Positions 43,732 through 53,046 of a stretch of DNA of 64,000 nucleotides are shown piece after piece. Each line of letters begins with the position of its first letter. Within the stretch, counting starts at the first letter, position 1. Under the pieces are notes generated by a model. That model was not told the origin of the DNA. It made no database searches and saw only the letters and a list, made by a program, of their open reading frames with translations. The position numbers were made by a program, and so were the translations under genes. This stretch comes from Giardia muris (Eukaryota > Fornicata > Diplomonadida > Hexamitidae), in assembly GCA_006247105.1 (NCBI GenBank), contig CM016928.1, positions 434,001 to 498,000 of the forward strand, in the 5' to 3' direction.

Positions 43732-45318
43732 ATGCTGGCCAAAAGCAACGACGTTGATAGGCTTGTGACGCCTCTAGACCCGGACAACGCGCGTGCGGCG
43801 CCGACGCCTCCTCCCGCCGCCGCGTCCGGGTGGGGGGACAGGCTGAGCTCACAGCAGAGTGTTAACCGCGTCGCCACCCCCGGGGAAAACGTTGAGGACG
43901 GCTCCATCACCTTCCCCCCGGAGATGGCCCGGTCCCACATGCAGGATTCGGCCCTGAACGCGTCGTACGATCCGGGGATGGTCTCGGAGGGCTTCGGGAT
44001 CTTCCAACCTACAATTCCTACACATACCGAGGATGATATAGCTTCCCAGGCGCAAAGCCAGCCTCTCCTCCCGTACTCCGACGACGTCGACGAGGAACTC
44101 TATGCCCTCCACGACTACATCGAGCGGATGCGCAGGGAACGGACGAACCTGGAGGCGGCGGAGGAGTACATCAGAGCCGACAAGATTCGCCTCAAGCTTC
44201 TCGAGCTTTTCGCGCGTGACAAGAAGATGCGCATCGCCCGCCTGCGTCGTAAGCAGGCACGAGAGGTCGAGGCCGTCAAAGATCAGTTCGAGGAGGAACG
44301 TATTGAACTTGTCGAGGCCTATCGTACTCGGAAGCAGAACTTCGATGGAGAGGTAGAAGGAATGCGGGCCTCTCTTCGGGAGCGACAAGAAGCCTTATTG
44401 CAACGGGAAACCGAGGCACTTGAAGCAAAGCATGCTGCAGTTCATCCAAAGTATTCGTCGCGCCTCCTCGAGCTGCGCTATACCCAGGCGCAGCTGCTAC
44501 GAGTCGGGCGCTATAAAGAAGCCACAAAGAAGCGGGAGGAGGCGGATGCCCAACAGGCATTAGAGGACGAGAAGCACCTTGCCGCGGCCCGGCAGAACGT
44601 CAGACGCGCGCGCAAGAAGATTAAGGCCCGCCAAGCGACCGAGACGGAGATTCTCGAGAGCAAGATCCGCTTCGGACGTAAGGCTCTATCAGAGGCATTT
44701 CAGCTCGACAAGGACAAGCTGACTAACAGGCAGACCTCGATCCTGCACGAACTGGAGATGAGGCATAAGCACGAGGTTGTACGCCTACGCAAGGTCCCTG
44801 ATGACTCACCGTTTGACCTGACGGAGGATGGGCAAGACATCATGGCCACGGAACAGAGTGGAGAGGCACTCTATCAGGCACAGATGGCCAACAAGACCAC
44901 TTTGACCCTTGATGGGGAGTCGATCCTCAAGAAATACATCGCGGACGAGTACACAGTGGCGGCGGGAACCAGAACCTTCGTCCCGACAGATACCTATCGT
45001 CAGACCATCATGGAGTCGGGGAACGGTGGGAAGGATGACGACACGTTCGATGAGGCTTCTCTTGACGTTGACTATGTCGCTGAGAAGACTTATAATGCCG
45101 ACCTCGATCTCAGCGAGGACAACCAGCAGCCGGATGGGGCAACGGGCGCCCAAGGCCTTGATGGGAACACACAAGGGGAGGATGATCATTTCAGCATCGC
45201 TGATGATGTCCTTTCACAGCAGGACGACCCTATCCTTCCTGATGAGGCCACTCGGCTCGAAACTCCTGCACAAGCCGACTCGGATTACGAGTATGCCATG
45301 GATGGTTGGGTAGATTGA
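43732..45318 (+). CDS. Coiled-coil protein, unknown function
   Basis: 528 residues. A Pro/Ala-rich N-terminus (TPPPAAASGWGDRL) is followed by a long charged helical region (about 120-365) with segments such as ERMRRERTNLEAAEEYIRAD, KIRLKLLELFARDKKMRIAR and RVGRYKEATKKREEADAQQA, then an acidic disordered C-terminus. The 'GRYKEATKKREEAD' element is of a kind often seen in flagellar or basal-body coiled-coil proteins, which suggests but does not prove a cytoskeletal role. The start follows GAAGAGCAAAAA. Confidence 0.68.
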   Translation: MLAKSNDVDRLVTPLDPDNARAAPTPPPAAASGWGDRLSSQQSVNRVATPGENVEDGSITFPPEMARSHMQDSALNASYDPGMVSEGFGIFQPTIPTHTEDDIASQAQSQPLLPYSDDVDEELYALHDYIERMRRERTNLEAAEEYIRADKIRLKLLELFARDKKMRIARLRRKQAREVEAVKDQFEEERIELVEAYRTRKQNFDGEVEGMRASLRERQEALLQRETEALEAKHAAVHPKYSSRLLELRYTQAQLLRVGRYKEATKKREEADAQQALEDEKHLAAARQNVRRARKKIKARQATETEILESKIRFGRKALSEAFQLDKDKLTNRQTSILHELEMRHKHEVVRLRKVPDDSPFDLTEDGQDIMATEQSGEALYQAQMANKTTLTLDGESILKKYIADEYTVAAGTRTFVPTDTYRQTIMESGNGGKDDDTFDEASLDVDYVAEKTYNADLDLSEDNQQPDGATGAQGLDGNTQGEDDHFSIADDVLSQQDDPILPDEATRLETPAQADSDYEYAMDGWVD

Positions 45319-45423
45319 TACGAAGGACGATGACGGATTGCAGAAGATCGCAGTAAAGAGAAGCTCCTCCCGCACACCACAAGCACGTACAACGAGGCCG
45401 AACCATTCACTCGCCCCCAGGGC

Positions 45424-45861
45424 TTACAGGCGGCGACCGCGACGACCACCCTTGTGACGGGTACGGTCAGTGGGGATCGGAGTCGCATCCTCGATGCGCC
45501 CGATCTTGAGGCCTCCACGGACGAGGGCGCGGATGGCAGCGTTCCCGCCCTGGCCATAGACACGCCTGCCAGTGCCTCCATCGGCGCGAATCTTGATGTG
45601 AAGAGCCGTGATCCCACGGTCCGTGATGATTTCGATGAGGTCCTGGGTCGCCTGCATCGCAGCGTACGCAGACGGCTCGTCGCAGTGGCGCTTGACCTTC
45701 ATCCCGCCGGAGACGCGCCCGATCGTCTCGCAGCCGGAGAGGTCGGTGACGTGAATGAACGTGTCGTTCTTTCCGGCGTAGATATGGCAGACGCCGTAGA
45801 CCTGCTTCCCGTCCATCCTCGCCGGGAGGTTCTCCTGCGCGTACTGAGTCTTCTTTGACAT
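45424..45861 (-). CDS. RPS14: 40S ribosomal protein uS11 (RPS14)
   Basis: 145 residues with the typical uS11 sequence: [48 protein letters not shown], then [14 protein letters not shown] and a basic C-terminus ([19 protein letters not shown]). It lies on the small-subunit platform near the 18S rRNA 3' end and helps bind mRNA at the exit channel. Full length and no intron. It is divergent from the next gene with 48 bp between starts; an AGTGAA lies just beyond its stop on the minus strand (about 45406-45411). Confidence 0.96.
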   Translation of the reverse strand: MSKKTQYAQENLPARMDGKQVYGVCHIYAGKNDTFIHVTDLSGCETIGRVSGGMKVKRHCDEPSAYAAMQATQDLIEIITDRGITALHIKIRADGGTGRRVYGQGGNAAIRALVRGGLKIGRIEDATPIPTDRTRHKGGRRGRRL

Positions 45862-45909
45862 CTCAGCGTCTGGCTTGTGATTGGCGGGAATTGCGATTCG
45901 AAATAGTTC

Positions 45910-47409
45910 ATGGCCGGGCAGGCTCTACTTGACCTCCTTGAGGCGGGCTCACGGCGGGAGTTGGGCTTGACCCTTCTATACGTCGGGCGGTACGAGACTG
46001 CTCGCGCCTTCTACCTGGCCATCTCCAGGCTCTTTGACTCAACGCATCCCGATGAGCATCTTTTCTCAGGCCAGTTTGTCAACACGACACGCTTCGTGGT
46101 CGGGGGAAACACCGTCGTGTTGATGTTTGTGACCATCCAGACGCTTGCCGAGCTTCGAGAACAAAGGGAGACGTGTAGGAGCTTATTGTTGAACAAGGAC
46201 CTATTTCACGTATTTATAGCACTCGATTCTGAGGTATATGGGCGCACGTGCATGGAGGCATTGGAGGCCTCAAGCATTCTCGCAGCGCTCTGGGCGGAGG
46301 TGAAGGAACAAATGACATTGTATCAAGCCTTCCTGGTCGCACTTCGACAGTTCATCCATGAGGAGGCTCTCAAGCAATTCACGAAGCTACCCGTCTCCAT
46401 GGACTCTGAGGGCTACTTGACCCTCCCCATTACGTACCTCGTATCGAACTTATCGACTCTGAAGGGCGAACCGACCTTCCCAATCAATCCCCGTGAAGGC
46501 TTCCTCGGTCTTCACTACCTATCTACTCGGTTCGGTTGCGATATCATCTCTCTTTCAAACCCCGCCGTGACCAGTGCCATCCCACGAGGCGATGGGGCCG
46601 ATCTGGTTCCCATAACCCCCGACGTCACAGGAGGGATAGACGCAGTTCTAGAAGGGATGCTGATGGCCATCAACGAGGCCACACCCGCTAAGGCCGTCGC
46701 CTCTCTTCGGGATGCCATGGAACGGATCAAAAGAGGTATCCCTTGGCACCCCCTTGGCTACAGTCTCATCAAGAACGTTATGATTTCCATCATGCTAACG
46801 CTGGGAATACAGCCTTCCACCATCAATGAGCTCTTTATCGAGCTGTTCCAATACATGAGGGCTCATATCTCTCCCGCTGAAACACAACAACCATTGTTTC
46901 TTCCAAGTGGTTGGTTGATGCCATCGGCCATCTTGACTGACCTTCAAGCCCTAACGACTCAAGCGCAGGTGGACCTCAAAGTGACGTGGGAGTTATCCAC
47001 CATTCAATACAAACAGCTTCTCATGCTCCTACTTCAAGGGTTACCAGACAAACAGAAGCTGCTCGAGGTGTCCTCTCCAGTAGACCCAACGCATGCGAGC
47101 GTGGTGGCCACGGAGGCTCTTTATCGGTCCGAGTTTGAGGCCGCAATGCGTGAGGCAATGGACTATGCCTCAACACAAGCACCAATGGAACCGCCCTTCA
47201 ACCCTCCACAGGGAGGTTCCACCCTCGCCCTCTCCCATATCCAAAGCATCGATGCCTCGATTGATGTCCAACATCAACAGCCTCACTCCTTCCTATCTGG
47301 TAGCTCCCTCTTTAGCCGTTCGCGCGTCCCAATAGCCAGGTCGAGACATGCCGTCACCTTTATGGATCCGACCAGTTCCAGCACCGACCCCGTCTCCGAG
47401 AGTGCATAG
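45910..47409 (+). CDS. Conserved-looking protein of unknown function
   Basis: 499 residues. The N-terminal 150 residues look globular with mixed alpha/beta character ([40 protein letters not shown]). The middle is helical ([20 protein letters not shown]), and the last 90 residues are Ser/Pro-rich and probably disordered. I recognise no domain. It starts 48 bp from RPS14 on the opposite strand. Confidence 0.62.
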   Translation: MAGQALLDLLEAGSRRELGLTLLYVGRYETARAFYLAISRLFDSTHPDEHLFSGQFVNTTRFVVGGNTVVLMFVTIQTLAELREQRETCRSLLLNKDLFHVFIALDSEVYGRTCMEALEASSILAALWAEVKEQMTLYQAFLVALRQFIHEEALKQFTKLPVSMDSEGYLTLPITYLVSNLSTLKGEPTFPINPREGFLGLHYLSTRFGCDIISLSNPAVTSAIPRGDGADLVPITPDVTGGIDAVLEGMLMAINEATPAKAVASLRDAMERIKRGIPWHPLGYSLIKNVMISIMLTLGIQPSTINELFIELFQYMRAHISPAETQQPLFLPSGWLMPSAILTDLQALTTQAQVDLKVTWELSTIQYKQLLMLLLQGLPDKQKLLEVSSPVDPTHASVVATEALYRSEFEAAMREAMDYASTQAPMEPPFNPPQGGSTLALSHIQSIDASIDVQHQQPHSFLSGSSLFSRSRVPIARSRHAVTFMDPTSSSTDPVSESA

Positions 47410-47469
47410 ATCGAGCGACGGAAGGATCGAAGGAGAGTCCCTCTTGAGGCTTGTGCACCGACCAAAAAA

Positions 47470-47859
47470 ATGCCGGGAGTACATTTCAAGACTCTCAAGA
47501 TACTGGACCGAATACCCGACGTCGTCCGATGCCATACTCGACAATGCGTGCTGATCACGACCGAGTCGCCGCAGATGATTATCAACGAGTGTACGCAGTT
47601 CTCTGGGATCATCCTGTGTTCCGACACGGCCTTTTGTCTACTGAACCAGGCAAGCATCAACCAGGAGAGCCAGCGGGACTTCGAGTTAGCGTACGAGAGC
47701 ATCGCTTTTTTCGACGCTTCCGCACAGACGATCTCTCTGCACCTCTACGGAGAGGTCCACCCACTGATTTGTTACTTTAACGAGAAGCAGGACTGTCAGA
47801 TGATCGTTAGGGTTCTACGGGAGTGGACGGAGAAGCAGATGTGCAAGTCTGGGCTCTGA
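47470..47859 (+). CDS. Small protein of unknown function
   Basis: 129 residues with an excellent start context (GACCAAAAAAATG). Alternating hydrophobic strands (RQCVLITTESPQMIINEC; GIILCSDTAFCLLN; TISLHLYGEVHPLICYF) followed by a C-terminal helix (DCQMIVRVLREWTEKQMC) resemble a PH-like or similar small beta-barrel fold with one capping helix. That is a fold impression only. Confidence 0.6.
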   Translation: MPGVHFKTLKILDRIPDVVRCHTRQCVLITTESPQMIINECTQFSGIILCSDTAFCLLNQASINQESQRDFELAYESIAFFDASAQTISLHLYGEVHPLICYFNEKQDCQMIVRVLREWTEKQMCKSGL

Positions 47860-47911
47860 CGATGACTGACCGCCGCGCCTTGAGGCCACCTCCCCTCCCT
47901 CTCATCCTGCC

Positions 47912-47917
47912 TTTACT
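47912..47917 (-). terminator. AGTAAA signal after PACRG
   Basis: TTTACT on the plus strand, that is AGTAAA on the minus strand, lies 2 nt beyond the PACRG stop. Confidence 0.55.
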
Positions 47918-47919
47918 CC

Positions 47920-48633
47920 CTAGACGAGACACGACTGATATTGAGGAACCATGTATTTAATGTTGATCAACGCGTCTTGGCCGCCCTTACGCTCCATGAG
48001 CTCGAGCGTCTCCAGGATCAGGTCCCCAATGTTGTTGTTCTCCTTCTGGCTGTAATAAATCGCATCCCCTATGTTGACGTTCCGCGCGTAGAACAGGTTC
48101 AGGATCGGGAGAATCTGTCGGAAGTATGGGACAAGGGCCGGCCCGACAAGGTCGTCGGAGCTCACCAGGAGCTGAAGGCAGCGTAGAACCCTGCAGATGA
48201 CCACCTCGTTCCGAGTGTCTAACGCCTGCTTGATCGGGAGGATCAACTGGGGGATGACCGGAACCACTCGTTGGCCCCCCGCCATCAAGAGGTCTCTGGT
48301 TCCTTGCTCGGCTACTACGCTGTACGGATATTGGAGCTCCCGCAACCCCTCGAAGAAGAGGGGTAGATAATGATGATAATCCAGATTCTGGAGCTCCGTC
48401 TTCCACAGAAGGCGGTTGTTGTAGGACCCGTGCTGTATCGAGGCCGGGATGTCCCCACGGTTGTAATAGAGACGGAACTCCGTCGGAGGCATCTCCCGAA
48501 GCTCAAAGGGACTGGAGCGATGTCCGGGGCGGCGCTTCGGCGCCATCAGGGTCCCCGGCTTGATCTTCGGGACGAGCTTCATAGGCCCACTCTCCTCCTT
48601 CTTCTCGAAGGCGTCTGGCGGTATCACGTTCAT
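47920..48633 (-). CDS. PACRG: Parkin co-regulated gene protein homologue (PACRG)
   Basis: 237 residues. After a disordered basic N-terminus the PACRG core is clear: FRLYYNRGDIPASIQHGSYN, LDYHHYLPLFFEGLRELQYP, GTRDLLMAGGQRVVPVIPQL, and LNLFYARNVNIGDAIYYSQK followed by ENNNIGDLI. PACRG is a HEAT-like protein that sits at the inner junction of A- and B-tubules of axonemal doublets. Giardia has eight flagella, so an axonemal role is expected. Length matches the family. The ATG follows GGCAAAAAA. Confidence 0.93.
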   Translation of the reverse strand: MNVIPPDAFEKKEESGPMKLVPKIKPGTLMAPKRRPGHRSSPFELREMPPTEFRLYYNRGDIPASIQHGSYNNRLLWKTELQNLDYHHYLPLFFEGLRELQYPYSVVAEQGTRDLLMAGGQRVVPVIPQLILPIKQALDTRNEVVICRVLRCLQLLVSSDDLVGPALVPYFRQILPILNLFYARNVNIGDAIYYSQKENNNIGDLILETLELMERKGGQDALINIKYMVPQYQSCLV

Positions 48634-48723
48634 TTTTTTGCCCTCAGTGTAAAGAGCAGATCAAAGGGCAGCAACGAGAGGGCTGGGACTAGGACTGGTA
48701 GGATGCACGATACATGCTGCACA

Positions 48724-48999
48724 ATGGCACGAGCTACTGAGGAGTATTGGAATTCGATCGGAAGGCTTCAGATCATGTGCCAGTCAGACTACACCCCTGA
48801 GTATCTTCCTTCATCATGGGAGATAAGGGCATTAGGAGAAGTGGATCCGCTAAAGGCCTGGAGGGTGCCTGGAGTCCAAAGGGAGACACTCTTTTCTCCA
48901 CCCCATCCAGAATCCAGTGGTGCTCCTTGTTTGCCCCGCTTGAGAACTACGAGAGTACTGACGCGCTTGCTTGAAGAGGCTTGGTTTAATTCTTCTTAA
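48724..48999 (+). CDS. Putative small protein, unknown
   Basis: A 91-residue frame between the PACRG and HCMP genes: MARATEEYWNSIGRLQIMCQ, then DYTPEYLPSSWEIRALGEVD, ending RVLTRLLEEAWFNSS. The mix of Trp, Tyr and charged residues looks coding. The frame stays open further upstream through antisense PACRG, so the start is unclear (ATGs at 48703 and 48724) and no A-rich tract precedes either. It could be chance or a decayed gene. Confidence 0.35.
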   Translation: MARATEEYWNSIGRLQIMCQSDYTPEYLPSSWEIRALGEVDPLKAWRVPGVQRETLFSPPHPESSGAPCLPRLRTTRVLTRLLEEAWFNSS

Positions 49000-49023
49000 T
49001 CAGGAGGGAAAAAAACGTAGAGG

Positions 49024-51159
49024 ATGCTATTGGCATTTCTCTTCGCCATCGTCATTAGTCACTCACTTCCTCGGACCTCTGGGTTAGTCCTCAATGGCTC
49101 TAGCCTCCTAGACGTTCTTCCTCATAAATGCCTGACCCTGGTGGGAACCGTCGTCGATTCCAGCGGATTTTGCGTGTGTAACACCTCAGCGGGTTACACC
49201 CTCTCCACAGACGGTTCTACGTGCCTTCTTGGCGGTGTTCCTCATGACTCAGTAGCCAAACAGATCGACCCTCCCACTATGGACAATATTCGGGATGATC
49301 CGCACACTAGGAATGGTGGAAGCACCATCCCCAATTGCGAGCAAACTGATACTGATAGCGTGAGCGGTGCAACGATCTGCACCAAATGCTCGTCCGGGTT
49401 CGGCCCAACTGCCGATAAGAAAAGCTGTACGGAGTGCCAAAGCAACTGCCTCGAATGTACCTCAGATGGAGTCTGCACGAGTTGCAATACTGGCTTCTAC
49501 ATTTCTCCCACTGGCAAGACGTGCTTGCAATCCTGTGGGATCTATGCCGTCATCACCGCAGCTAACGCTTGTGTCTGTACAAGTGGGAAGGCCACCGATG
49601 AGGGGTGCGTCCCAGCTTATTGTGGGACCGACCTCGATTGCCTTTCCGGACAGTTCTGTAATGCCAGTCATATCTGTGATAGCTGTGATACGAAGTGCCT
49701 CAGCTGTGCTGGCACCTCGTCCAACTGCACCTCATGCGCCTCCCGGCACTATCTTTCAGAGGGAGCATGCAATACTGGCTGCCAGACGACGAGCGATTGT
49801 CCGTCGGGATATTATTGTCACAACGGTGGTCCCAGGGGACTCTGTATTCCAACGGTTGAGTGTCCCACGCCTCTCGAGCATTGTACGAAGTGCAAAGAAA
49901 GCAACCACTGCGCCCTGTGTGATACCTCATTCGCCCTTGTCGAGAGCACTGCTACCTGTTCTCCATGCAATAGCATCACCGGCTGCACCAAGTGCATCCA
50001 TGACGGGGTGGCCCTGAGGTGTACCAGCTGTACCGAGTACTTGACGCCCACTAAGGCCTCAGTCGGCCCTCGTGAGTGCCCACGCGGATATTATGCAGAC
50101 GAGACGACCTGCACATGCCAAAGGTGCAGTGCCGCGATCGAGGGCTGTCAGGGCTGCGAGTTGGCCTTTGGGAACCCAGTCTGTTATGACTGTGGGCCTG
50201 GTATGCTTTTCGAAAGCGGTACGAAGTGCGGTCAAAAGGCCTGTAGCATTGCGCACTGTGATCGCTGCTACCTCTGGGCGGGGGCCACCGAGCTCTGTTT
50301 CATCTGCGCTCCCGGATATATGCTGACCGACGCTGGGGAATGCGTTGCAGAGGACACGGACACTCGTTGCAACACGAAGGGCCTCTCTCTCGGAGGGACG
50401 CGGTACTGCACGGTCTGTGAGACGGGGTATGTTCCTGTCGATGGGATCTGCAAGGTCACAACAACGTCACGTGACGTGTCATCGTGTGAGGTGCAAGGAG
50501 ACGGGTTCTGCACGAAGTGTCAAGATGGCCATCTTCTTCTTGAAGGAGGCTGCTATAACGTATCTAGGATGCCCGGGAATGCCATTTGCGGCGCGTTAGA
50601 CGAGAAGAACGAATGTGAGAACTCCAGTTTCATCAGTTCTTTTTACGGCTTCGATGGCATGTTCATTAAGGATAGTAAGGTTGCGAGCTGTCCTAACTTT
50701 TGTGCGAGTTGTACCCAGGAAGGACGCTGTGATACGTGCCAGTTTGGATATGCACTTTCCAAGGATAAAGCCAGTTGCCTCTCTTGCAATGTCACTAATA
50801 TCAAGGACTGTGCCGATTGTATTTGTCACAATGGTGGGATGGAGCTTTCTTGTACGGCCTTGAAAAGTCACATTCCTGGCCTTTCTGCAGGCTCTTCTCT
50901 TGCCCCTTGGAAGATCGCACTCATCGTGATAGCCGTTCTTCTCGTGATAGGGGCGCTGGTGGGGGTTCTTTGTTGGTATTTCATATGCCATCGCCGGTCG
51001 AAGAAGAATGACCTCATGTTCTCCGAAAACGCCTCGAGAGATAGCAGGCTAAGCTTCGGAAGGAGCGTCCTAGGTATCTCAGGACAATTCACATGGACTA
51101 ATCTCTCACCCATGTCTGTTGAGCTCGATAAGTCGTTGAAGTCCGACATCTTCTCCTAG
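49024..51159 (+). CDS. High-cysteine membrane protein (VSP-like ectodomain)
   Basis: 711 residues: a signal peptide (MLLAFLFAIVISHSLPRTSG), a long Cys-rich ectodomain with many CxxC pairs (CTKC, CLEC, CTSC, CKEC, CALC) and GGCYN/GTRYC modules, a membrane helix near residue 628 (APWKIALIVIAVLLVIGAL), and a roughly 60-residue Ser-rich cytoplasmic tail with basic HRRSKK just after the membrane. The long tail and missing CRGK mark it as HCMP rather than VSP. It probably sits at the surface or in endomembranes. The ectodomain could bind zinc through CxxC pairs, as proposed for VSPs. Confidence 0.87.
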   Translation: MLLAFLFAIVISHSLPRTSGLVLNGSSLLDVLPHKCLTLVGTVVDSSGFCVCNTSAGYTLSTDGSTCLLGGVPHDSVAKQIDPPTMDNIRDDPHTRNGGSTIPNCEQTDTDSVSGATICTKCSSGFGPTADKKSCTECQSNCLECTSDGVCTSCNTGFYISPTGKTCLQSCGIYAVITAANACVCTSGKATDEGCVPAYCGTDLDCLSGQFCNASHICDSCDTKCLSCAGTSSNCTSCASRHYLSEGACNTGCQTTSDCPSGYYCHNGGPRGLCIPTVECPTPLEHCTKCKESNHCALCDTSFALVESTATCSPCNSITGCTKCIHDGVALRCTSCTEYLTPTKASVGPRECPRGYYADETTCTCQRCSAAIEGCQGCELAFGNPVCYDCGPGMLFESGTKCGQKACSIAHCDRCYLWAGATELCFICAPGYMLTDAGECVAEDTDTRCNTKGLSLGGTRYCTVCETGYVPVDGICKVTTTSRDVSSCEVQGDGFCTKCQDGHLLLEGGCYNVSRMPGNAICGALDEKNECENSSFISSFYGFDGMFIKDSKVASCPNFCASCTQEGRCDTCQFGYALSKDKASCLSCNVTNIKDCADCICHNGGMELSCTALKSHIPGLSAGSSLAPWKIALIVIAVLLVIGALVGVLCWYFICHRRSKKNDLMFSENASRDSRLSFGRSVLGISGQFTWTNLSPMSVELDKSLKSDIFS

Positions 51160-51230
51160 GATGGGCATATGAAGAAGGAGAATGGAAAAGACAGGAAGAG
51201 GGAGTCCTCACGATTCTACTCGTCTCTTCT

Positions 51231-52169
51231 TCAGATGTTTAGGTGGTTCCCATCCTGAGGCTTGTACTCGTTTAGGTCGAGCATACCGTTGGTGGTTAAC
51301 GGCTCGGGAACCGTGAAGATGATTATTGTGAGGAACATGAGCGATAACAACGCTCCGAGAACGGTATCCGAGAGGAAGTGGGCGTTTGCGGCGAGTCGAG
51401 CAATGGCCATCGAGGGAATGAATAGCAAGGAGAGGATGATGGATAAGGCGGAGAAGCAATAGAAGCACGTCTTCCAGAGCAACAGCTCCTTCCCTTTGAG
51501 TTGACCAGCTAGGTCCTGACCCAAGAAGGCTGAGATGATAGACATGGGTAAGAGACAGGTCGAGGTGAAGAGGGTATGTCCGGATGGGGTGCTGTATAAT
51601 TGAAGACCGTCAGGGTTCGGGCCAGTGTATGGGGTGAAGATCGGTTGAAAAGGAACCGGGTGGGAGACTGGTGAGGCCGCCGTATGGAACTCGATCGTCT
51701 GACGCGGTCTAGGACGTTTGAGAAGCTCCTTTAACAGCAAACAGACCCCGTTGGCCAGAAGAATATATGTAGCGAGCGCGACGATGTAGTAGATGTAAAC
51801 CCAATAGCACCGAGATCTGGTAGCGACGAAGTAAAGACCCAGCAGCAAGGCTCCCAGTCCAATCGGGTAGACGACGAAGGCATACATGCTCTCATTCAAG
51901 CCATTTAGATATCCCACGTCATACGGAAGATGCTGCTCAACCAGGCTCATGGTCGCCCTCTCCGTCATCTTCGAGGCTATTGACTTGTCAATGGTAGCCA
52001 ATTCTTGACGTCTGACGCTCATAACGATCATTAAAACGAGAGGGACCAGGAAGAGGAGCGCCCCAAGGATGGTTATACCGACACTGTGCAGGAAGACTGG
52101 GCGATACGAGCGCCCACATCCTTGATTGACCATCCTCTTTCGGGGATAACTTTCTTTTCCCCTTTTCAT
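51231..52169 (-). CDS. PAP2-type lipid phosphatase, membrane protein
   Basis: 312 residues from the ATG at 52169. The frame also opens upstream at a TTG, which I do not use. Six hydrophobic segments are visible. The three phosphatase motifs are KELLKRPRPR, then YSTPSGHT, then ARLAANAHFLSD (R-x5-H-x3-D). It should dephosphorylate phosphatidate or related lipids at a membrane, with the active site on the lumenal or outer face. Arg and His of motif 3 and His of motif 2 are all present, so it is probably active. Its tail faces the HCMP gene tail (71 bp). Confidence 0.86.
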   Translation of the reverse strand: MKRGKESYPRKRMVNQGCGRSYRPVFLHSVGITILGALLFLVPLVLMIVMSVRRQELATIDKSIASKMTERATMSLVEQHLPYDVGYLNGLNESMYAFVVYPIGLGALLLGLYFVATRSRCYWVYIYYIVALATYILLANGVCLLLKELLKRPRPRQTIEFHTAASPVSHPVPFQPIFTPYTGPNPDGLQLYSTPSGHTLFTSTCLLPMSIISAFLGQDLAGQLKGKELLLWKTCFYCFSALSIILSLLFIPSMAIARLAANAHFLSDTVLGALLSLMFLTIIIFTVPEPLTTNGMLDLNEYKPQDGNHLNI

Positions 52170-52209
52170 CTTCTCCCCCAAGGACAAGAACCTCGAACCC
52201 TGAACCTCT

Positions 52210-52920
52210 TTACATCATCCCCATCTGCTGCCTCGGATAGGTGCCATATCCGGGCGCCCCATTCGTCTGTGCCATCATCGGAGCACCTCCTTGGGTCCCC
52301 ATCGGCTGGTAGCTGGTCTGTTGGTACTGAGGGGTCCCGTTGGACCCTGGAATGTCCTCAATCGTCCTCTTGTAGTACGCATACGGCTCCCGTTCGACGT
52401 ACTGCTCCATGACGATGACGGGCTCGTCGTACGTCGTCTCGCGGATGTAGGTGACCGGCTCCTGGTAGACAGTCCGTTGGATGTACTCGCGCGGCCTCTC
52501 GCGTAAAACCTCGCGGATGAACTCGACCGGCTCCTCGCGGATGACGCGGGCCGGAAGGGCCGAGTGGACCTCGCGGACGTTCTCGCCAACGACACGATAA
52601 TTGGTCGACTCCCCAGTCATGGATAACGGTTGCAACGGCCCGGTTTGGGCCACACCGTAGCCGCCTCCTGGTGCGCCAGGACCCCCGGGGGGGGCACCGG
52701 CGGTCGGCTGAGGCCCTACTGTCAAGGTCTCCGTCGTCCCAGGGAACCCCTGGGAAACCGCATAGCCACCGCCGGGCGCGCCCTGTGCGCCACTGACCGC
52801 GGTTTGCCGGCCAGCCGTGGGAAAAGACATCCCCGAGACGTTCAACTGGGTACCCGTGGCGGCAAGAGGGACCGTCGGCGCCGTCGAGGGGCCACCGACA
52901 AAGTACCGGGACTGATTCAT
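52210..52920 (-). CDS. Protein with 12-residue articulin/alveolin-like repeats
   Basis: 236 residues. Residues 1-100 are Gly/Pro/Ala-rich with two GAPGGGY copies. Residues 131-190 consist of five exact 12-residue units, each opening with Pro (131, 143, 155, 167, 179; Pro191 follows), for example PVEFIREVLRER, PREYIQRTVYQE and PVTYIRETTYDE. The C-terminus is Gln/Gly/Met-rich. Charged, Pro/Val/Tyr-containing 12-mers are characteristic of articulins and alveolins, which build membrane-skeleton filaments in alveolates and euglenids. Whether this is homology or convergence is open. A structural cytoskeletal role is the likely guess. Confidence 0.75.
   Translation of the reverse strand: MNQSRYFVGGPSTAPTVPLAATGTQLNVSGMSFPTAGRQTAVSGAQGAPGGGYAVSQGFPGTTETLTVGPQPTAGAPPGGPGAPGGGYGVAQTGPLQPLSMTGESTNYRVVGENVREVHSALPARVIREEPVEFIREVLRERPREYIQRTVYQEPVTYIRETTYDEPVIVMEQYVEREPYAYYKRTIEDIPGSNGTPQYQQTSYQPMGTQGGAPMMAQTNGAPGYGTYPRQQMGMM
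52351..52530 (-). repeat. Five 36-bp coding repeats (12-residue units)
   Basis: This stretch encodes five consecutive 12-residue units with Pro in first place and an aromatic or aliphatic residue at the fourth. The units are conserved as protein more than as DNA, which suggests an old expansion under selection. Confidence 0.75.
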
Positions 52921-53046
52921 TTATTTTTTTCGATCCGGCGCATTTTTTGAACCTTCGATTTCCTCCCTTGAAGAACAAGTGAGGGTTCCTCAAGGATGAC
53001 CCCGGAGAAGGCCTAATCGGATGGCCGAAAATGATCGTCATAAAAG

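Noticed and set aside
51231..52187. Longer start for the PAP2 gene at 52187
   Set aside because: The codon there is TTG. The first ATG is at 52169 and still gives a full PAP2 protein.
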